The notes under the pieces: generated by a model
Database searches by the model: none
Seen by the model: only the letters and a program-made list of their open reading frames with translations
What the model was told of the DNA's origin: nothing
In this document: one piece after another, positions 52,623-63,574 of the stretch
Numbering within the stretch: the stretch's first letter is position 1
Layout of the letters: each line of letters opens with the position of its first letter
Made by a program: the position numbers and the translations under genes
Assembly (NCBI GenBank): GCA_944320015.1
Contig: CALUFO010000008.1
Coordinates: forward strand, 1-64,000
From: an uncultured Barnesiella sp.
GTDB lineage: Bacteria; Bacteroidota; Bacteroidia; Bacteroidales; Barnesiellaceae
DNA length: 64,000 bases
Reading direction: 5' to 3'

Positions 52623-55600
52623 TTATCTCACACTCACTGTGGATACTTTGCCATCGGCTTTCACCACATAGAAGCCGGGCTCGACTGCGATTACCGTGTC
52701 GCCATGCCCGATTCCGTGAATCTTGCCATCTATGCCATACACTGCCACGTCGCTTGCGCCATCGACTATGATCACACCCTTGTCGGTTCTAATTGATATG
52801 CCGTCGGCGCGCATGTCGTCGATGCCTGTTGTCGAAGCATCGTATGCGTTTGAAAGTCCCGATTCGCCTTCGGCGTAAAGGGCGGTTACATTGTAGCTAT
52901 AATCGCCGTCTTCCGTGAGGTTGTCGACATATTGGTTTTCGGTCACTACGGCATCGTTGATTTTGACCCCGTCGCGATAGATATTGTACCCGATAACCGT
53001 GTAGCTGGGTGTGCCGCGGGTGTAGCTGATGTCGTCGATCAGCCAAGCTAATAGTTGATAAGAAATACAGTGAATTGCAAAGTATTTGGAGCCTTCGGGC
53101 AGTTCGGCCTCCACTTTTGCCCACCCTAAGTTAGATGCGTATGTGTCGCCCAACTTGATGAAGTCGGCCGGAGCGTTGCCAGTCGTTGAATATAAAATTT
53201 CGAACTGGTCGAAGCCATACCTGACATCTGCCGAGCGATGCCAAAAACTAATGGTTTGCTTGATGCCGGGAAGCTCGGGCGAAATGAGCCAGTCGTCGTT
53301 GGCCTTGGATACCGAAGAGAATGAAGCGAGGCATTTGGATCCCGAGTGGGCGAACCCTGCCACACTGGATTGGCTGGCTTCGTCGATACCTTCGATGTCG
53401 AATACGATATAAGACATGGGCTGCCCTTGATTCTCAAACATGACGCCCCCATCGAGTCCGAATGTTTCGTCACCGTCGTTGTCGTAGAAGGTATAGTCCC
53501 CGGCTTTGCCGATGGCGAATGGCTCATAGCTTTCGAGGCTGTCGGTCACTTGTATGGTTTTGCTTTCCGTATCGGGCGATTCCCATGAGAGGGTTACCCG
53601 ATTGCCGTCGACGCTCCCGCTAATGGTGACGGCCGGAAGTGCCGATGCGGTAAATTCCACAGTCTTGGCTTCGCTTTCGTTATTCGACAGGTTTTCGTCG
53701 GAGTCGAACACGGCTTTCACCGTATAAGTCACGGCTTCGGCTTGTGTCACGGCCGGGCGCACTGTGATTTCGACGTTTTGTGTGGCGGCTACTGCCAGTT
53801 GTTCGATAGTTACGGTCTCAACCACCTCGTCGTTGGCAAGGAGCTGTACGGCGATGTTGTTCGCCTCGTGTGTGCCCAGGTTGGTAATCGTGGCAGTCAC
53901 CTCGTTGTCGATGCCCACGGTCATGGAGGCCGGAGTTGTGAAGTCCGCCACGGCTACATCGTAGTCGGCAAATTCTCGTACTTCGATGTTATCGAGCAGG
54001 AAGTAATCTTGCTGAGAGCGGGCGTTCACGTTTACACCCACTTGAACCGTCTGTCCCTTGAATTGCGCCAGTGAAACGAATACTCGTTGCCAGCCCGTGC
54101 CTGCCGAGTTGGTGTGAATAGGCTCGGTGAGGTAATAGGTCTCGCCGCTGGGAATGCGCACTGTGGGCGCGAGGTCAAAGAGGTCTTCGGTGGTGCCGCA
54201 ATAGTAGAACGACAGACCTATTTTGTCGCTTTCGGGGATTGCAATCTTACCAGAGAGCAGCAGATTGTTCTCTTTGGCCAGGTAGGGTTCGAGGTAGAAC
54301 ATGCCTTGATCGTCGTCCTGCGGCATGCACACCGGCTGGTAGCACGATTGAGCCGTGCTCCAATATGCCCCTTCGTTCATCCACACATGTTGTAGCAAAG
54401 CGTCCGGACAAGATTCCTTGAATGGAACGGTATAGGCGTTGCCCACGGGAATCATCTGCGTGAAACCGTTGGTGGGATTGCGCCCGACACGATTCTCGGC
54501 GAAGATGTAGAATGTCGCAAGTGCCTGTTCTCCGTTGTCAGGAAGGTCGATAGTGGTGGTCCAGCCATTTATCGCATCTTCTGCGGTAAGTCCGGTTTCT
54601 ACAATCTGCTCGTTCATGTCGACCATCGTATAAGTGATCAGGTCGCTGTTGATAGAGTCTCCGTCGATATCTTGTGCCAGCGGATTCCAAGTGACTGTCA
54701 CTTGTCCGGGTACGGTAGCGCTCTCGACGATATTGCAATCGATGGGGGTGGCCGGCAGTTTCAGACCTGCATAGGCGTCTTTGTCGAAAGGTATACCTTC
54801 GCCAAATTCGTTCGATGCTATAATCGTATAGTGAACGTTGGTTTCTGTGCCTACCACATCTTTAAATGTGAGAGCCTCGCCGGGTGTGACATTCGAGAAT
54901 GTCTTTACCACAGAGTTGTCTCGGCTCACGTTCACCTCGGTAATCGATGCGAGGTCGTCGCCGGCAATGTTCTTGTCGGGAGCGTTGAAGCTGACATCGA
55001 TAGCTGCCGAGCCGTCGGGCTGGGCCGTGAATTTCACGTTCTCGACGATTGCCGGTGCGGAGTCGGGGATAGGCGCTTCGAAGGTGAAATTATCGATATA
55101 GATAGAACCCATGTTCATTTTCGACAAGCAGTGGATACCTATGTAGTATGTACCTGTCGTTTCGGGTGTGATGATTGCATAGTATGTACGATAGGTGGCA
55201 TCGGTAAGCTCGGTGACACCGATAAGCTCGGTAACCATAGCGTTCACATCGCATTGGCTGCCCATCTTCACTTCGAAAAGGTCGGTATAGTACTCCGATT
55301 CGCCCCGTGCGTCGAATGCCAAACGGTAGGCTTTGCCCGCTTCGAGTTTCACGGGAGCCGACATGAGCCAGTCGTTCATGTCTTTTTCCCAGCTGTACCC
55401 AATGAATGCGCAGCCCGATTCGTTCCACCCCCAAGTGTTATTGTCTGTGTTGGTGTCTAAGACTGTGAACGGTGTGAAATCGTCGCTTGTCGCGAAATCG
55501 TTGGAATATGGTGGAATGATGCTACCCATGACCACAGCGTTTGATTTCGTTTCGTCCGATACCGTGCCCTCGAAAGAGGCCACTACTCGATAGGTGTATA

Positions 55601-57065
55601 TCGAAAGCTGTTCCGGCTCGGCCACTGCGTCCTCGCATTGTGTCGCTGCGATGCCGTCGGCCACCACCGTTTCCATTACTCCGTTGTTGTAGCGGGTCAC
55701 GGTATATATCACTTTGCTTGCGTCGAAGTAGCCGTTGTTCTCGGACGCTGTAACCTTCTCCCAGCTTATGTTGAACTTGCCATTTTCGTAGGCGATGGCG
55801 ACGTTGCCCGGCGCATAAGGTTTGTCGGGGCCGACCCATACGCTCACTTTATTGCTCGAAGGCGAATCGCCGACGCTGTTGCTCACGATTACTGAGAATT
55901 TGTACATCTCGGCTTTGGCTACTTGAATGGGCGCGTTGATCGAAGCGCCGGGAGCCGCCGTGCCCTGAGCCACTGCATTGTCGTTGGCCATAATCTTGTA
56001 TGCGAGTTCTCCGGTGAGTTCGCCGCCGGCAAATTTCTCGCTCGGCATAGTGAATAAGGCGTTCCCGCTCAGGGAGCCTCCCTCGAACGACACGGCAAAG
56101 TCGGTGACGGCAGCCGGAGCTTCGTCCTCGGCAAGAGGCGGAATGATGTGCATGCCGCATACCTCGCCTTGCAAGTCGCATATTTTAGACACGGCGTATG
56201 CGTTGTTGAAGTCGATTGAGTAAAGCGCGGTTTCTGTGTCGTTACAGGAGGCGTAGTATAGAATGCCTGTTTTGGTGTCGTAGGCTGCCGACGTGAGGTA
56301 TTTCGAGACGATGCCAGTATTCGAGAGCATCGTTTCTTCGCCGGTACTTTTATTTATCTGTACAAGACGACCGTCGCCATAGATTCCGTATAGTGCGTTG
56401 GCATCGCATGCCAGTGCGATATACGGCTCTGCGAGGCTGCAAATGGTGCCGGTTCGTTTCACCGGCGACAGGCTCATTGTCCCCAGTTCGTAGCCGCTTA
56501 GGTCATTTTTATAGAAACATCCGTATATGTCGTTGCCGTCGGAGGTCATGCACTCCGCCATCAAGTTGAAGTCGGCATTGAGGTTCTCTTCGATCAAAGA
56601 CCAGTCGCTCATGTCGAATAGACGGTAATATGCGCCATATACAGACCCATTGAATTGATCCATGAAACAGCAAATGTATTTGTCGTCGAGAGCGGCTCCA
56701 CCGTTGGCCGCATTCATGGTATAATGGGTCTTGATGGGCGTCAGCCCGTTCTCGGTGATAGAATATATGCCGATATCGAGTCCATCGACCACAGAGCCGA
56801 TGAGGTTGGGCAATTTGACATTCGTCGCGGCCGGAGCCTTGCTGGGAGAGAATGCGGCGAATGCGACTGGGTTTTGACTTGCCGTGCCGTTGCCTCGAAT
56901 CGTGGTAACGTTCCTGCGTTTGAAATGGTCTTTTACCTCGCCTCGGGCTTTGATTGTCCGGGCATTTTGCTTCACAACTACGTTGGTCGGTGTGACGGCC
57001 GCTGCCGAAAGCGCGACGCACAATAGCGCGGCCAGCATTGATAAAATATTAAACCTTTTAAACAT
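52623..57065 (-). CDS. Very large secreted modular protein, T9SS-like cargo
   Basis: 1480 residues with a signal peptide (MLAALLCVALSAAA). Domains in order: a region with repeated WD/propeller-like strands (about 85-310), fibronectin type III-like domains (about 315-510), a choice-of-anchor-J/cleaved-adhesin domain (about 515-660, with WGWNESGCAFIGYSW and DWLMSAPVKL), further FnIII-like domains, another anchor-J-like region (about 900-1055), a CARDB-like domain (about 1060-1155), an FnIII strand set, and a third anchor-J domain (about 1200-1345, DDWLISPELPG). The tail (about 1415-1480, ending VVKADGKVSTVSVR) has the T9SS type A sorting-domain pattern. Probably surface-exposed or released and adhesive or carbohydrate-binding. 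No protease motif was seen. Confidence 0.85.
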   Translation of the reverse strand: MFKRFNILSMLAALLCVALSAAAVTPTNVVVKQNARTIKARGEVKDHFKRRNVTTIRGNGTASQNPVAFAAFSPSKAPAATNVKLPNLIGSVVDGLDIGIYSITENGLTPIKTHYTMNAANGGAALDDKYICCFMDQFNGSVYGAYYRLFDMSDWSLIEENLNADFNLMAECMTSDGNDIYGCFYKNDLSGYELGTMSLSPVKRTGTICSLAEPYIALACDANALYGIYGDGRLVQINKSTGEETMLSNTGIVSKYLTSAAYDTKTGILYYASCNDTETALYSIDFNNAYAVSKICDLQGEVCGMHIIPPLAEDEAPAAVTDFAVSFEGGSLSGNALFTMPSEKFAGGELTGELAYKIMANDNAVAQGTAAPGASINAPIQVAKAEMYKFSVIVSNSVGDSPSSNKVSVWVGPDKPYAPGNVAIAYENGKFNISWEKVTASENNGYFDASKVIYTVTRYNNGVMETVVADGIAATQCEDAVAEPEQLSIYTYRVVASFEGTVSDETKSNAVVMGSIIPPYSNDFATSDDFTPFTVLDTNTDNNTWGWNESGCAFIGYSWEKDMNDWLMSAPVKLEAGKAYRLAFDARGESEYYTDLFEVKMGSQCDVNAMVTELIGVTELTDATYRTYYAIITPETTGTYYIGIHCLSKMNMGSIYIDNFTFEAPIPDSAPAIVENVKFTAQPDGSAAIDVSFNAPDKNIAGDDLASITEVNVSRDNSVVKTFSNVTPGEALTFKDVVGTETNVHYTIIASNEFGEGIPFDKDAYAGLKLPATPIDCNIVESATVPGQVTVTWNPLAQDIDGDSINSDLITYTMVDMNEQIVETGLTAEDAINGWTTTIDLPDNGEQALATFYIFAENRVGRNPTNGFTQMIPVGNAYTVPFKESCPDALLQHVWMNEGAYWSTAQSCYQPVCMPQDDDQGMFYLEPYLAKENNLLLSGKIAIPESDKIGLSFYYCGTTEDLFDLAPTVRIPSGETYYLTEPIHTNSAGTGWQRVFVSLAQFKGQTVQVGVNVNARSQQDYFLLDNIEVREFADYDVAVADFTTPASMTVGIDNEVTATITNLGTHEANNIAVQLLANDEVVETVTIEQLAVAATQNVEITVRPAVTQAEAVTYTVKAVFDSDENLSNNESEAKTVEFTASALPAVTISGSVDGNRVTLSWESPDTESKTIQVTDSLESYEPFAIGKAGDYTFYDNDGDETFGLDGGVMFENQGQPMSYIVFDIEGIDEASQSSVAGFAHSGSKCLASFSSVSKANDDWLISPELPGIKQTISFWHRSADVRYGFDQFEILYSTTGNAPADFIKLGDTYASNLGWAKVEAELPEGSKYFAIHCISYQLLAWLIDDISYTRGTPSYTVIGYNIYRDGVKINDAVVTENQYVDNLTEDGDYSYNVTALYAEGESGLSNAYDASTTGIDDMRADGISIRTDKGVIIVDGASDVAVYGIDGKIHGIGHGDTVIAVEPGFYVVKADGKVSTVSVR

Positions 57066-57267
57066 AAATAAAAATTTGAATGTTAAGAATACTAAAATGG
57101 TTGCATAACATAATGAAAGATGTGTGAATGTAGAACTTTTTCTAATAAAAATAAAGAATATTCTTATAAAAATCGATTATTTTTTAAATTTTTGTCATAT
57201 CGCAAAATCGCCTCCCTTTGCGAAATGGCAAAAAGAGGCGAGGCGTTCTCGGGAGGAAACGATGTCG

Positions 57268-58464
57268 TTATTCGTGAGGAATGTGTTTGGCTGACAGTGG
57301 GTTGTGCAACAGCCTTACCGCCTGTGAGAGTTGCTCGGGGAGTTGTGGGGAATATCCTATTTTTACGAAGCGAATGATTCCGTTGGCATCGAGCAGGAAG
57401 AGGGTTGGGAATCCTGTTACGCCATACTCCCCGGCAATCTTGCGAGCTTGCTCCAAAATGATGGCGCCCGACCGGTTTGCGAGGCGGTTGGGTTTTTGCC
57501 CTACATAAAAGAATACCGGAGTGATATTCTCTTGCAGCGAAATCGATTCGGCGATTTGCCGTACCGATGTACAAAATTCGCTCTGCTCGTCGAGGAAGAG
57601 GAGCAAGGCGTTTTCGCCTTGCAGTTGCTCCGGGGTGAATCGCTGTTCATTCCATGGGAGAGAAAAATGCGGACTCTTTTGCCCGATACGGTCTGTTGCG
57701 GCGTAGGTACCTTCACGGAAGATAGAAAAGGTTTCGCCGTAGTCGTGTAGCAGTTGCTGTTCGCCGAAGTATTCGGGCGGGAGCGTCACCTTATCGTCGC
57801 TCACCCGATACGATACGACGACCATTTGCGAGCCTAAATGCCCCGGATTGTTCTCGGTCTCTCGGTAGAGCGGCATTCCGCTTTGTGGGTCGAATGTGTA
57901 TAGAACGATACGCATCGGTTCCCCTCGGAGCGAGTCGCTCACGACGACTGCGTCGCACCGGCGGTTTTGTACGAGAGTATCGGGGAAGAGGCTCACCCGG
58001 CAATCTTTTTTCCCGATGAAAGCGGTGAGTTGCTTTGCTATTTCGGCCGGGAAAAGTTCGGTGAAAAGGCCCGAGCGATGTACACCGGGATTGCTCTCCC
58101 GGGCGACGAACGGTTCGGGGTTGTCGCTATGATGGTATTCCCGCAACCGACCTCGGTCGAACCGGAAGTAATTGCCGCTGTCGTAGGCCGCGAAGTTGTA
58201 GTAGGGGCAGGTGTCGTTTGGAGCTTTATAGTCGATGCGGTAACGATACCCGCATAACGGGTCGGCTTGGTTTTTGGCATAGGCCAGTTCGGCGTGGTAT
58301 TCGACTTCCGAGTCGGTAATCGGGAGGGTTATCCGATAAGAAAAAACAGCCCGGTAGTTTTGCACGGAGTCGAGTCGGGCGATTAAACGGTAAATGCCGG
58401 GCTGAGCCGAAAGCCCGGCAACGACGCTCCAAAGCGATAGGAGGAGAGTGATGCGTGGTGACAT
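57268..58464 (-). CDS. Exported protein with a C-terminal TlpA-like thioredoxin domain
   Basis: 398 residues with a signal peptide (GLSAQ). Residues about 20-235 form a beta-rich domain like those in Bacteroidota outer-membrane lipoprotein-sorting relatives (YRAVFSYRITLPI, YRYRIDYKAP). Residues about 255-385 are thioredoxin-like (GQKSPHFSLP, ENALLLFLDEQSEFC, VTGFPTLFLLDANG with the cis-Pro). The redox site has only one Cys (S-E-F-C), so it is not a standard disulfide reductase. It lies 64 nt downstream of metH on the same strand. Confidence 0.82.
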   Translation of the reverse strand: MSPRITLLLSLWSVVAGLSAQPGIYRLIARLDSVQNYRAVFSYRITLPITDSEVEYHAELAYAKNQADPLCGYRYRIDYKAPNDTCPYYNFAAYDSGNYFRFDRGRLREYHHSDNPEPFVARESNPGVHRSGLFTELFPAEIAKQLTAFIGKKDCRVSLFPDTLVQNRRCDAVVVSDSLRGEPMRIVLYTFDPQSGMPLYRETENNPGHLGSQMVVVSYRVSDDKVTLPPEYFGEQQLLHDYGETFSIFREGTYAATDRIGQKSPHFSLPWNEQRFTPEQLQGENALLLFLDEQSEFCTSVRQIAESISLQENITPVFFYVGQKPNRLANRSGAIILEQARKIAGEYGVTGFPTLFLLDANGIIRFVKIGYSPQLPEQLSQAVRLLHNPLSAKHIPHE

Positions 58465-58528
58465 AATAGGAATCGATTAGCTAAGTGAGTCGATGCTGAT
58501 AAAACAATCGATTCCCATTTTTGTTCAT

Positions 58529-61500
58529 TTACACCGAGAGCCATTTGGTGGTCTCGTCGAGGTCGAAACCTCGCTGGCGGGCATATCGTTCCCGTTGGTC
58601 GGGGGCAATGTGGCCGATGTGGAAATAGCGGGCTTCGGGGTGTGCGATATACAGTCCGGCCACGGAGGCGTTGGGGATCATGGCTCCGTTTTCGGTAAGT
58701 GAAATTTCTATTTGGCTAAAATTCAAAACTCTATCCCAGTCGAAGAAGAGCGAGTGGTCGGGGAGGGAGGGGTAACCCACGGCAGGGCGAATCCCTCGGT
58801 GTTGCCCCGAGAGCCCGGTAGATGTGTCGATGCCTTGCTCGTCGGGGGCATATCCCCAAAATTCACAACGTATTTTCCAGTGCAGCCATTCGGAAGCGGC
58901 TTCGGCCAGACGGTCGGCGAGCGATTGGAGCAGAAGGGCGTTGAAGTCGTCGCTTTTGTGCCGCAGTCGTTCGATGCGCCGTTGTATGTCGCCTCCGACC
59001 GTGACGGCGAACAGTCCGGCATAGTCGGGTATCCCGTAGGACTCGGGGCGGATAAAATCGCTGAGGGCGTAGTAGGGCGCCGTGGTCTCGGGTTTACGCA
59101 CTTGTTGTCGCAGGCAAGGAATGTCGAACGGGCCGTTGGGCAGTCGCAGCCGTATGATGTTGTCGCAGGCGATGGCTTCGGCGATCAGATAGACGGCTTG
59201 CGGGGAGTCGTTGTTTTCACGTTCGAGGGTATCGAGCAGCCGGATGGCTTCTTTGTAAAGCTGCATGGCTTCGGTCGCTTTGGCTCGCTCGGCCGTGGGG
59301 AATGCCGCCAGCCAAGCCGCTTTGCAGTGGTCGCACCCTTTCATGTCGGATATGGAGGCGTAGCGGGCGCCGATTTTCCACAAGGAGAAGAATGCCCGCC
59401 AGTTGATAAAGGGACGAATCTCTCGAATGGTGGGTGTAACGGTGTGTCGTCCCAATTGCCGGGGGCGTGGCGCTGTGTAGGAGTCCCAATCGATGACGGG
59501 CGCTTTTTGCTCGGCTTTGGTAAGGGGAATCCAATCGGCCGGTTTCAGCGAGTTGCGTAGAGCCTCTTGCTCGGCCTGTATGCTGCGGATAAAGTTGTCG
59601 CGGGTTTGCGGGTTGAGTAGTTGGGCGGCGATAATGGGATTTTGCGAGGCGTCGCCGGCATGAATGACCGGCCCGCTGTAACAAGGAGCGATTTTTACAG
59701 CCGTGTGGAGTTTCGATGTGGTTGCACCTCCGATGATGACGGGGGTGTGCAACCCGGCTTTTTCCATCTCGGTTACAACGTGGCGCATTTCTTCGAGCGA
59801 GGGGGTGATTAGCCCGCTCAACCCTACGAAATCGGCTTGCTCGGCAATCGCCCGTTCGACGATTCGTTCGGCGGGAACCATCACACCGAGGTCGATTACC
59901 TCGAAATTGTTGCAGGCGAGAATGACAGCGACGATGTTTTTCCCGATGTCATGCACATCGCCTTTGACGGTGGCGACGATAAATTTGCCTCGCCGGGTAG
60001 TCTCGCCCGAACGGGAATTTTCTTGTTCGATGAGTGGTTGCAATATGGCAACGGCTTGTTTCATGGTACGCGCGCTCTTGACTACTTGGGGAAGGAACAT
60101 TTTCCCTTCGCCGAACAGTTGTCCTACATGGTTCATACCGTCCATGAGGGGTTGCTCGATGACGGCGACGGCCGACCCATATTGTGCGACAGCTTCGGGA
60201 AGGTCGGTGGCGAGGTGGGTGGATATGCCTTTGACGAGCGCTTGCTGCAAGCGCTCGGCTACCGGCAGGTTGTGCCGGTCGTCCCCGCAATCGGCTTTTT
60301 TTGTCTCCGCCTCTTCCCGATGTTCGGCGGCAAATTCGGTGAGTCGTTCGGTGGCGTCGGGACGTCGGTTCAGAACCACATCTTCGATAAGAGCGAGTGT
60401 CCTTGACGGTAGGTCGTCGTAGGTGACGGCTGTGGCCGGGTTGACAATAGCCATGTCGAGGCCGTTGCGAATAGCATGGTACAAAAAGACGGCGTGCATG
60501 GCTTCGCGTATGTAGTTGTTGCCTCGGAAAGAGAAAGAGAGGTTGCTCACTCCGCCGCTAACTTTGGCGCCCGGCAAATTATGGTGAATCCATGCGGTGG
60601 CCCGAATGAAGTCGACGGCGTAGTTGTCGTGGCTCTCGATGCCGGTGGCGATGGTCAGTACGTTGGGGTCGAAGATGATGTCGCAGGGCGCGAATGCGGC
60701 TTCCTCGGTGAGGAGTCGATAGGCGCGGGCGCAGACTTCGATTTTTCGTTCGTAAGTATCGGCTTGTCCTTTTTCGTCGAAAGCCATGACGACGACGGCG
60801 GCTCCCATGCGTTTGATTTCACGGGCATGGGCAAGGAAAGTCTCTTCTCCCTCTTTGAGACTGATGGAGTTGACAATGGCTTTCCCTTGCAGGCATTTGA
60901 GCCCGGCTGCGATGACTTCCCAATTGGACGAGTCGATCATGACGGGAACCCGGTAAATGTCGGGGTCGGAGACGATGAGATTCAAGAAGTTGACCATTTC
61001 GCTACGGGCATCGAGCATGGCGTCGTCCATGTTGATGTCGATGACTTGGGCCCCTGACTCGACTTGGCGTCGGGCTATGTCAAGCGCTTCGGCGTAGTTC
61101 TTCTCGTGAATGAGCCGCAAGAACTTGCGTGAGCCGGCCACGTTGCATCGCTCGCCTATGTTTACGAAATTGTTCTCGGGTGAGACAGTGAGGTCCTCGA
61201 GTCCGCATAAATGTAGCTTACGCTCTTTTGCCACCGGTTTCCGGGGTGTTGCGCCGGCTATGAGATTTTGGTAACAGGCGATGTGTTCGGGGGTTGTTCC
61301 GCAGCAACCGCCCACGATGTTGACCAAACCGTCGTCGATAAACTCTTTGATTTGGCTCGCCATGGATTGGGGCGTTTCGTCGTATTCGCCCAACTGGTTG
61401 GGCAATCCGGCGTTGGGGTAGGCGCTGACGTAGCAGGGTGCGATGGCCGATAAGCGTTGGAGCCACGGCTTCATGTCTCGTGCGCCGAATGAGCAGTTGA

Positions 61501-62215
61501 GCCCCACAGAGAGCGGCTCGGCATGCGATACAGAGGTGAGGAAGGCTTCGAGTGTCTGCCCCGAGAGGGTGCGCCCGCTCTCTGTAACTGTGACCGAGAG
61601 CATTACGGGGAGTTTTTTGCCGCTATCTTCCATGACTTGCCTTGCCGCAAAAAGTGCGGCTTTGGCATTGAGCGTGTCGAAGATGGTCTCGATGAGCAGT
61701 ATGTCGACGCCCCCTTCGATGAGAGCGGCCATTTGTTCCCGGTAGGCTGCCACGAGCGTGTCGAAGTCGAGATTGCGCAAGGCGGGACTTTCCATGTGGG
61801 GCGACATGGAGCAACTTTTGTTTGTAGGGCCTATCGAGCCGGCTACAAAACGAGGCTTTTCGGGAGTTGAATAGTCGTCGGCCGCCCGGCGGGCGATATG
61901 TGCGGCGGCGAGATTTATTTCTCGCACTGCGCTTTCGAGCTGGTAGTCGGCCATCGATATGGCGTTGGCGTTGAAGCTATTGGTTTCGATAATGTCGGCG
62001 CCGGCATCGAGGTAATCCCGGTGGATCTTGTCGATGAGGTGAGGCGCCGTCAGGCAGAGCACGTCGTTGTTCCCTTTTAGTTCTATCTCGGCATGGGCAA
62101 ATCGTGAACCTCTGAAATCCTGCTCACTTAGGCCGTAGCGTTGTATCATTGTTCCCATGGCTCCATCGAGAATGAGAATGCGTTGGTCGAGTATTTGTTT
62201 CAAAGTGTCGAGCAT
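58529..62215 (-). CDS. metH: Cobalamin-dependent methionine synthase
   Basis: 1228 residues, full length. Four modules: homocysteine domain (1-320, zinc ligands C241, C304, C305), methyltetrahydrofolate domain (about 345-610, [16 protein letters not shown]), cobalamin domain (about 640-880, with [11 protein letters not shown]755 is the lower ligand), and a C-terminal SAM-binding activation domain (about 900-1228, [12 protein letters not shown]). It methylates homocysteine. A minus-strand -7 box (TATATTTG, complement at 62236-62243) lies 21 nt upstream of the ATG. The leader is thus too short for a B12 riboswitch. Confidence 0.98.
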   Translation of the reverse strand: MLDTLKQILDQRILILDGAMGTMIQRYGLSEQDFRGSRFAHAEIELKGNNDVLCLTAPHLIDKIHRDYLDAGADIIETNSFNANAISMADYQLESAVREINLAAAHIARRAADDYSTPEKPRFVAGSIGPTNKSCSMSPHMESPALRNLDFDTLVAAYREQMAALIEGGVDILLIETIFDTLNAKAALFAARQVMEDSGKKLPVMLSVTVTESGRTLSGQTLEAFLTSVSHAEPLSVGLNCSFGARDMKPWLQRLSAIAPCYVSAYPNAGLPNQLGEYDETPQSMASQIKEFIDDGLVNIVGGCCGTTPEHIACYQNLIAGATPRKPVAKERKLHLCGLEDLTVSPENNFVNIGERCNVAGSRKFLRLIHEKNYAEALDIARRQVESGAQVIDINMDDAMLDARSEMVNFLNLIVSDPDIYRVPVMIDSSNWEVIAAGLKCLQGKAIVNSISLKEGEETFLAHAREIKRMGAAVVVMAFDEKGQADTYERKIEVCARAYRLLTEEAAFAPCDIIFDPNVLTIATGIESHDNYAVDFIRATAWIHHNLPGAKVSGGVSNLSFSFRGNNYIREAMHAVFLYHAIRNGLDMAIVNPATAVTYDDLPSRTLALIEDVVLNRRPDATERLTEFAAEHREEAETKKADCGDDRHNLPVAERLQQALVKGISTHLATDLPEAVAQYGSAVAVIEQPLMDGMNHVGQLFGEGKMFLPQVVKSARTMKQAVAILQPLIEQENSRSGETTRRGKFIVATVKGDVHDIGKNIVAVILACNNFEVIDLGVMVPAERIVERAIAEQADFVGLSGLITPSLEEMRHVVTEMEKAGLHTPVIIGGATTSKLHTAVKIAPCYSGPVIHAGDASQNPIIAAQLLNPQTRDNFIRSIQAEQEALRNSLKPADWIPLTKAEQKAPVIDWDSYTAPRPRQLGRHTVTPTIREIRPFINWRAFFSLWKIGARYASISDMKGCDHCKAAWLAAFPTAERAKATEAMQLYKEAIRLLDTLERENNDSPQAVYLIAEAIACDNIIRLRLPNGPFDIPCLRQQVRKPETTAPYYALSDFIRPESYGIPDYAGLFAVTVGGDIQRRIERLRHKSDDFNALLLQSLADRLAEAASEWLHWKIRCEFWGYAPDEQGIDTSTGLSGQHRGIRPAVGYPSLPDHSLFFDWDRVLNFSQIEISLTENGAMIPNASVAGLYIAHPEARYFHIGHIAPDQRERYARQRGFDLDETTKWLSV

Positions 62216-62235
62216 AGTTGAATGGTCTATGGGAG

Positions 62236-62243
62236 CAAATATA
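62236..62243 (-). promoter_or_regulatory. -7 element for metH
   Basis: TATATTTG on the minus strand. The predicted leader is about 15 nt. No convincing -33 element is visible. Confidence 0.55.
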
Positions 62244-62385
62244 GTTATAATAGTTTTTTCGCCAGTCGAAATATATATTGTTTATCGCCGGGAAAGTAGT
62301 GAAATATTCTATTTTTAATTGAAAACAGTAGAGAAAATGATTGAATATTCTGTGATATTTGGATAGAATGTGCGATGGGGTGGCG

Positions 62386-62973
62386 CTATTTTTCGTTGGG
62401 CTTCTTTCGGGTAGATATTTTATCGGGGTTTTTGTTGATGAAATCTTTCCAACTGTTGTAGCTTTTTTCGCGTTGGGGCTTGTTGGTTTGATAGAAATGG
62501 CAGAGAGCTGCGGCGAGGCCGTCGGTAGCGTCGAGTTGAGGAAGCATATTTTCGTCGGGGATATGCAAGATACGTTGCAACATGGCGGCAACCTGTTCTT
62601 TCGAAGCGCTCCCGTTACCGGTAATCGACATTTTTATTTTGAGGGGCGCATACTCGGTAATGGGTATGTCGCGGGAGAGAGCGGCAGCCATGGCCACGCC
62701 TTGCGCGCGTCCCAGTTTGAGCATGGACTGCACATTTTTGCCGAAGAAAGGAGCTTCGATGGCCATTTCGTCGGGAAGATATTGCTCGATGAGCGAAAGA
62801 ACCCGTTCGAATATACGTCGCAACCGCAGGTAGTGGCTTTCGAATTTATTGAGTTGAATCACTCCCAAGGCCACCAGTTCGGGCTTGTTGCCGACAATGC
62901 GTAGTACGCCATATCCCATGACATTCGTCCCGGGGTCGATACCGATAATGACTCTATCGTTTACCTCAACCAT
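62386..62973 (-). CDS. ruvC: Holliday junction endonuclease RuvC
   Basis: 195 residues. The RNase H-like fold shows catalytic acids in IGIDPGT (D13), [11 protein letters not shown] (Glu) and the pair in [12 protein letters not shown]. It resolves Holliday junctions with RuvAB. The last 20 residues are a basic tail beyond the usual RuvC end. The ATG directly abuts the stop of the DUF4286 gene, so they are co-translated. Confidence 0.97.
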   Translation of the reverse strand: MVEVNDRVIIGIDPGTNVMGYGVLRIVGNKPELVALGVIQLNKFESHYLRLRRIFERVLSLIEQYLPDEMAIEAPFFGKNVQSMLKLGRAQGVAMAAALSRDIPITEYAPLKIKMSITGNGSASKEQVAAMLQRILHIPDENMLPQLDATDGLAAALCHFYQTNKPQREKSYNSWKDFINKNPDKISTRKKPNEK

Positions 62974-63282
62974 TTATAAATCGATTACTTCCAGCAGGGT
63001 GCTGAACCCCAATACTTGGTTGTTGAATTTTTTCCGCATCTCTTCGAAGAGCGCTTCGCCACACTCTCGGTGCCAGCTCTCCAATGTATCGGTATCGGGA
63101 GCGTTGAATTGGAGCGACAGGCTTGTCCCTTCGCTCTCGTCCTCGGCAAAGATGCGGGTAAGTCGAGGTTCCTGTAAAGCTCCGTGTTCCAGCACGGTGG
63201 GGATATAGGTCGATTTCAACCATTGGATAAACTCCTCTTTGCGAGCGTTGTCGGCATGGTATGTCGTGTTGAATACAATCAT
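62974..63282 (-). CDS. DUF4286-family protein
   Basis: 102 residues, a small alpha/beta protein. The opening (MIVFNTTYHADNARKEEFIQWLKSTYIP) and the later LSLQFNAPDTDTLESWH match what I recall as DUF4286, a dimeric ferredoxin-like fold common before ruvC in Bacteroidales. No function is known. A minus-strand -7 box (TACCTTTG, complement at 63321-63328) probably starts this two-gene unit. Confidence 0.85.
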   Translation of the reverse strand: MIVFNTTYHADNARKEEFIQWLKSTYIPTVLEHGALQEPRLTRIFAEDESEGTSLSLQFNAPDTDTLESWHRECGEALFEEMRKKFNNQVLGFSTLLEVIDL

Positions 63283-63309
63283 TGTCTACAATCTATGTTT
63301 AGTCGGTTT

Positions 63310-63330
63310 CCTATCTTTGACAAAGGTAGG
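63310..63330. promoter_or_regulatory. Palindrome with opposed -7 boxes
   Basis: CCTATCTTTGACAAAGGTAGG is written here only as its parts: TATCTTTG on the plus strand (63312-63319) and TACCTTTG on the minus strand (complement at 63321-63328), centred on one base. The minus box serves the DUF4286-ruvC unit. The plus box has no obvious gene and may be fortuitous. Confidence 0.45.
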
Positions 63331-63449
63331 AAAATATTGCGAGATATGGTCGTTTTTCGCAGTTTCTGCTTATTCTTTATTTGAGTGATGCGTAACAATT
63401 TGATTATAAAATATATGCGAATTGACGATAAAAAATATTTGCAATATGC

Positions 63450-63480
63450 TTGTATAGTCGCAAGAAACATTGTATCTTTG
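63450..63480 (+). promoter_or_regulatory. Promoter of the tRNA-Ala gene
   Basis: TTG at 63450-63452, a 20-nt spacer and TATCTTTG at 63473-63480. Transcription would begin about 14 nt before the tRNA. Confidence 0.75.
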
Positions 63481-63500
63481 CAGCGCAATAAAAAAAACAA

Positions 63501-63574
63501 GGGGTATTAGCTCATCTGGCTAGAGCGCGACACTGGCAGTGTCGAGGTGAGCGGTTCGAGTCCGCTATACTCCA
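63501..63574 (+). tRNA. tRNA-Ala (anticodon GGC)
   Basis: A 74-nt cloverleaf. The acceptor arms are GGGGTAT and ATACTCC (with one G-U pair), and the D arm is GCTC...GAGC. The anticodon arm is CGACA-CTGGCAG-TGTCG with GGC at positions 34-36. The T arm is GCGGTTCGAGTCCGC. The 3' CCA is not encoded. Confidence 0.95.

Noticed and set aside
62216-62385. Possible cobalamin riboswitch before metH
   Set aside because: A -7 box 21 nt before the ATG leaves a leader of only about 15 nt, and no B12-box-like sequence was seen.
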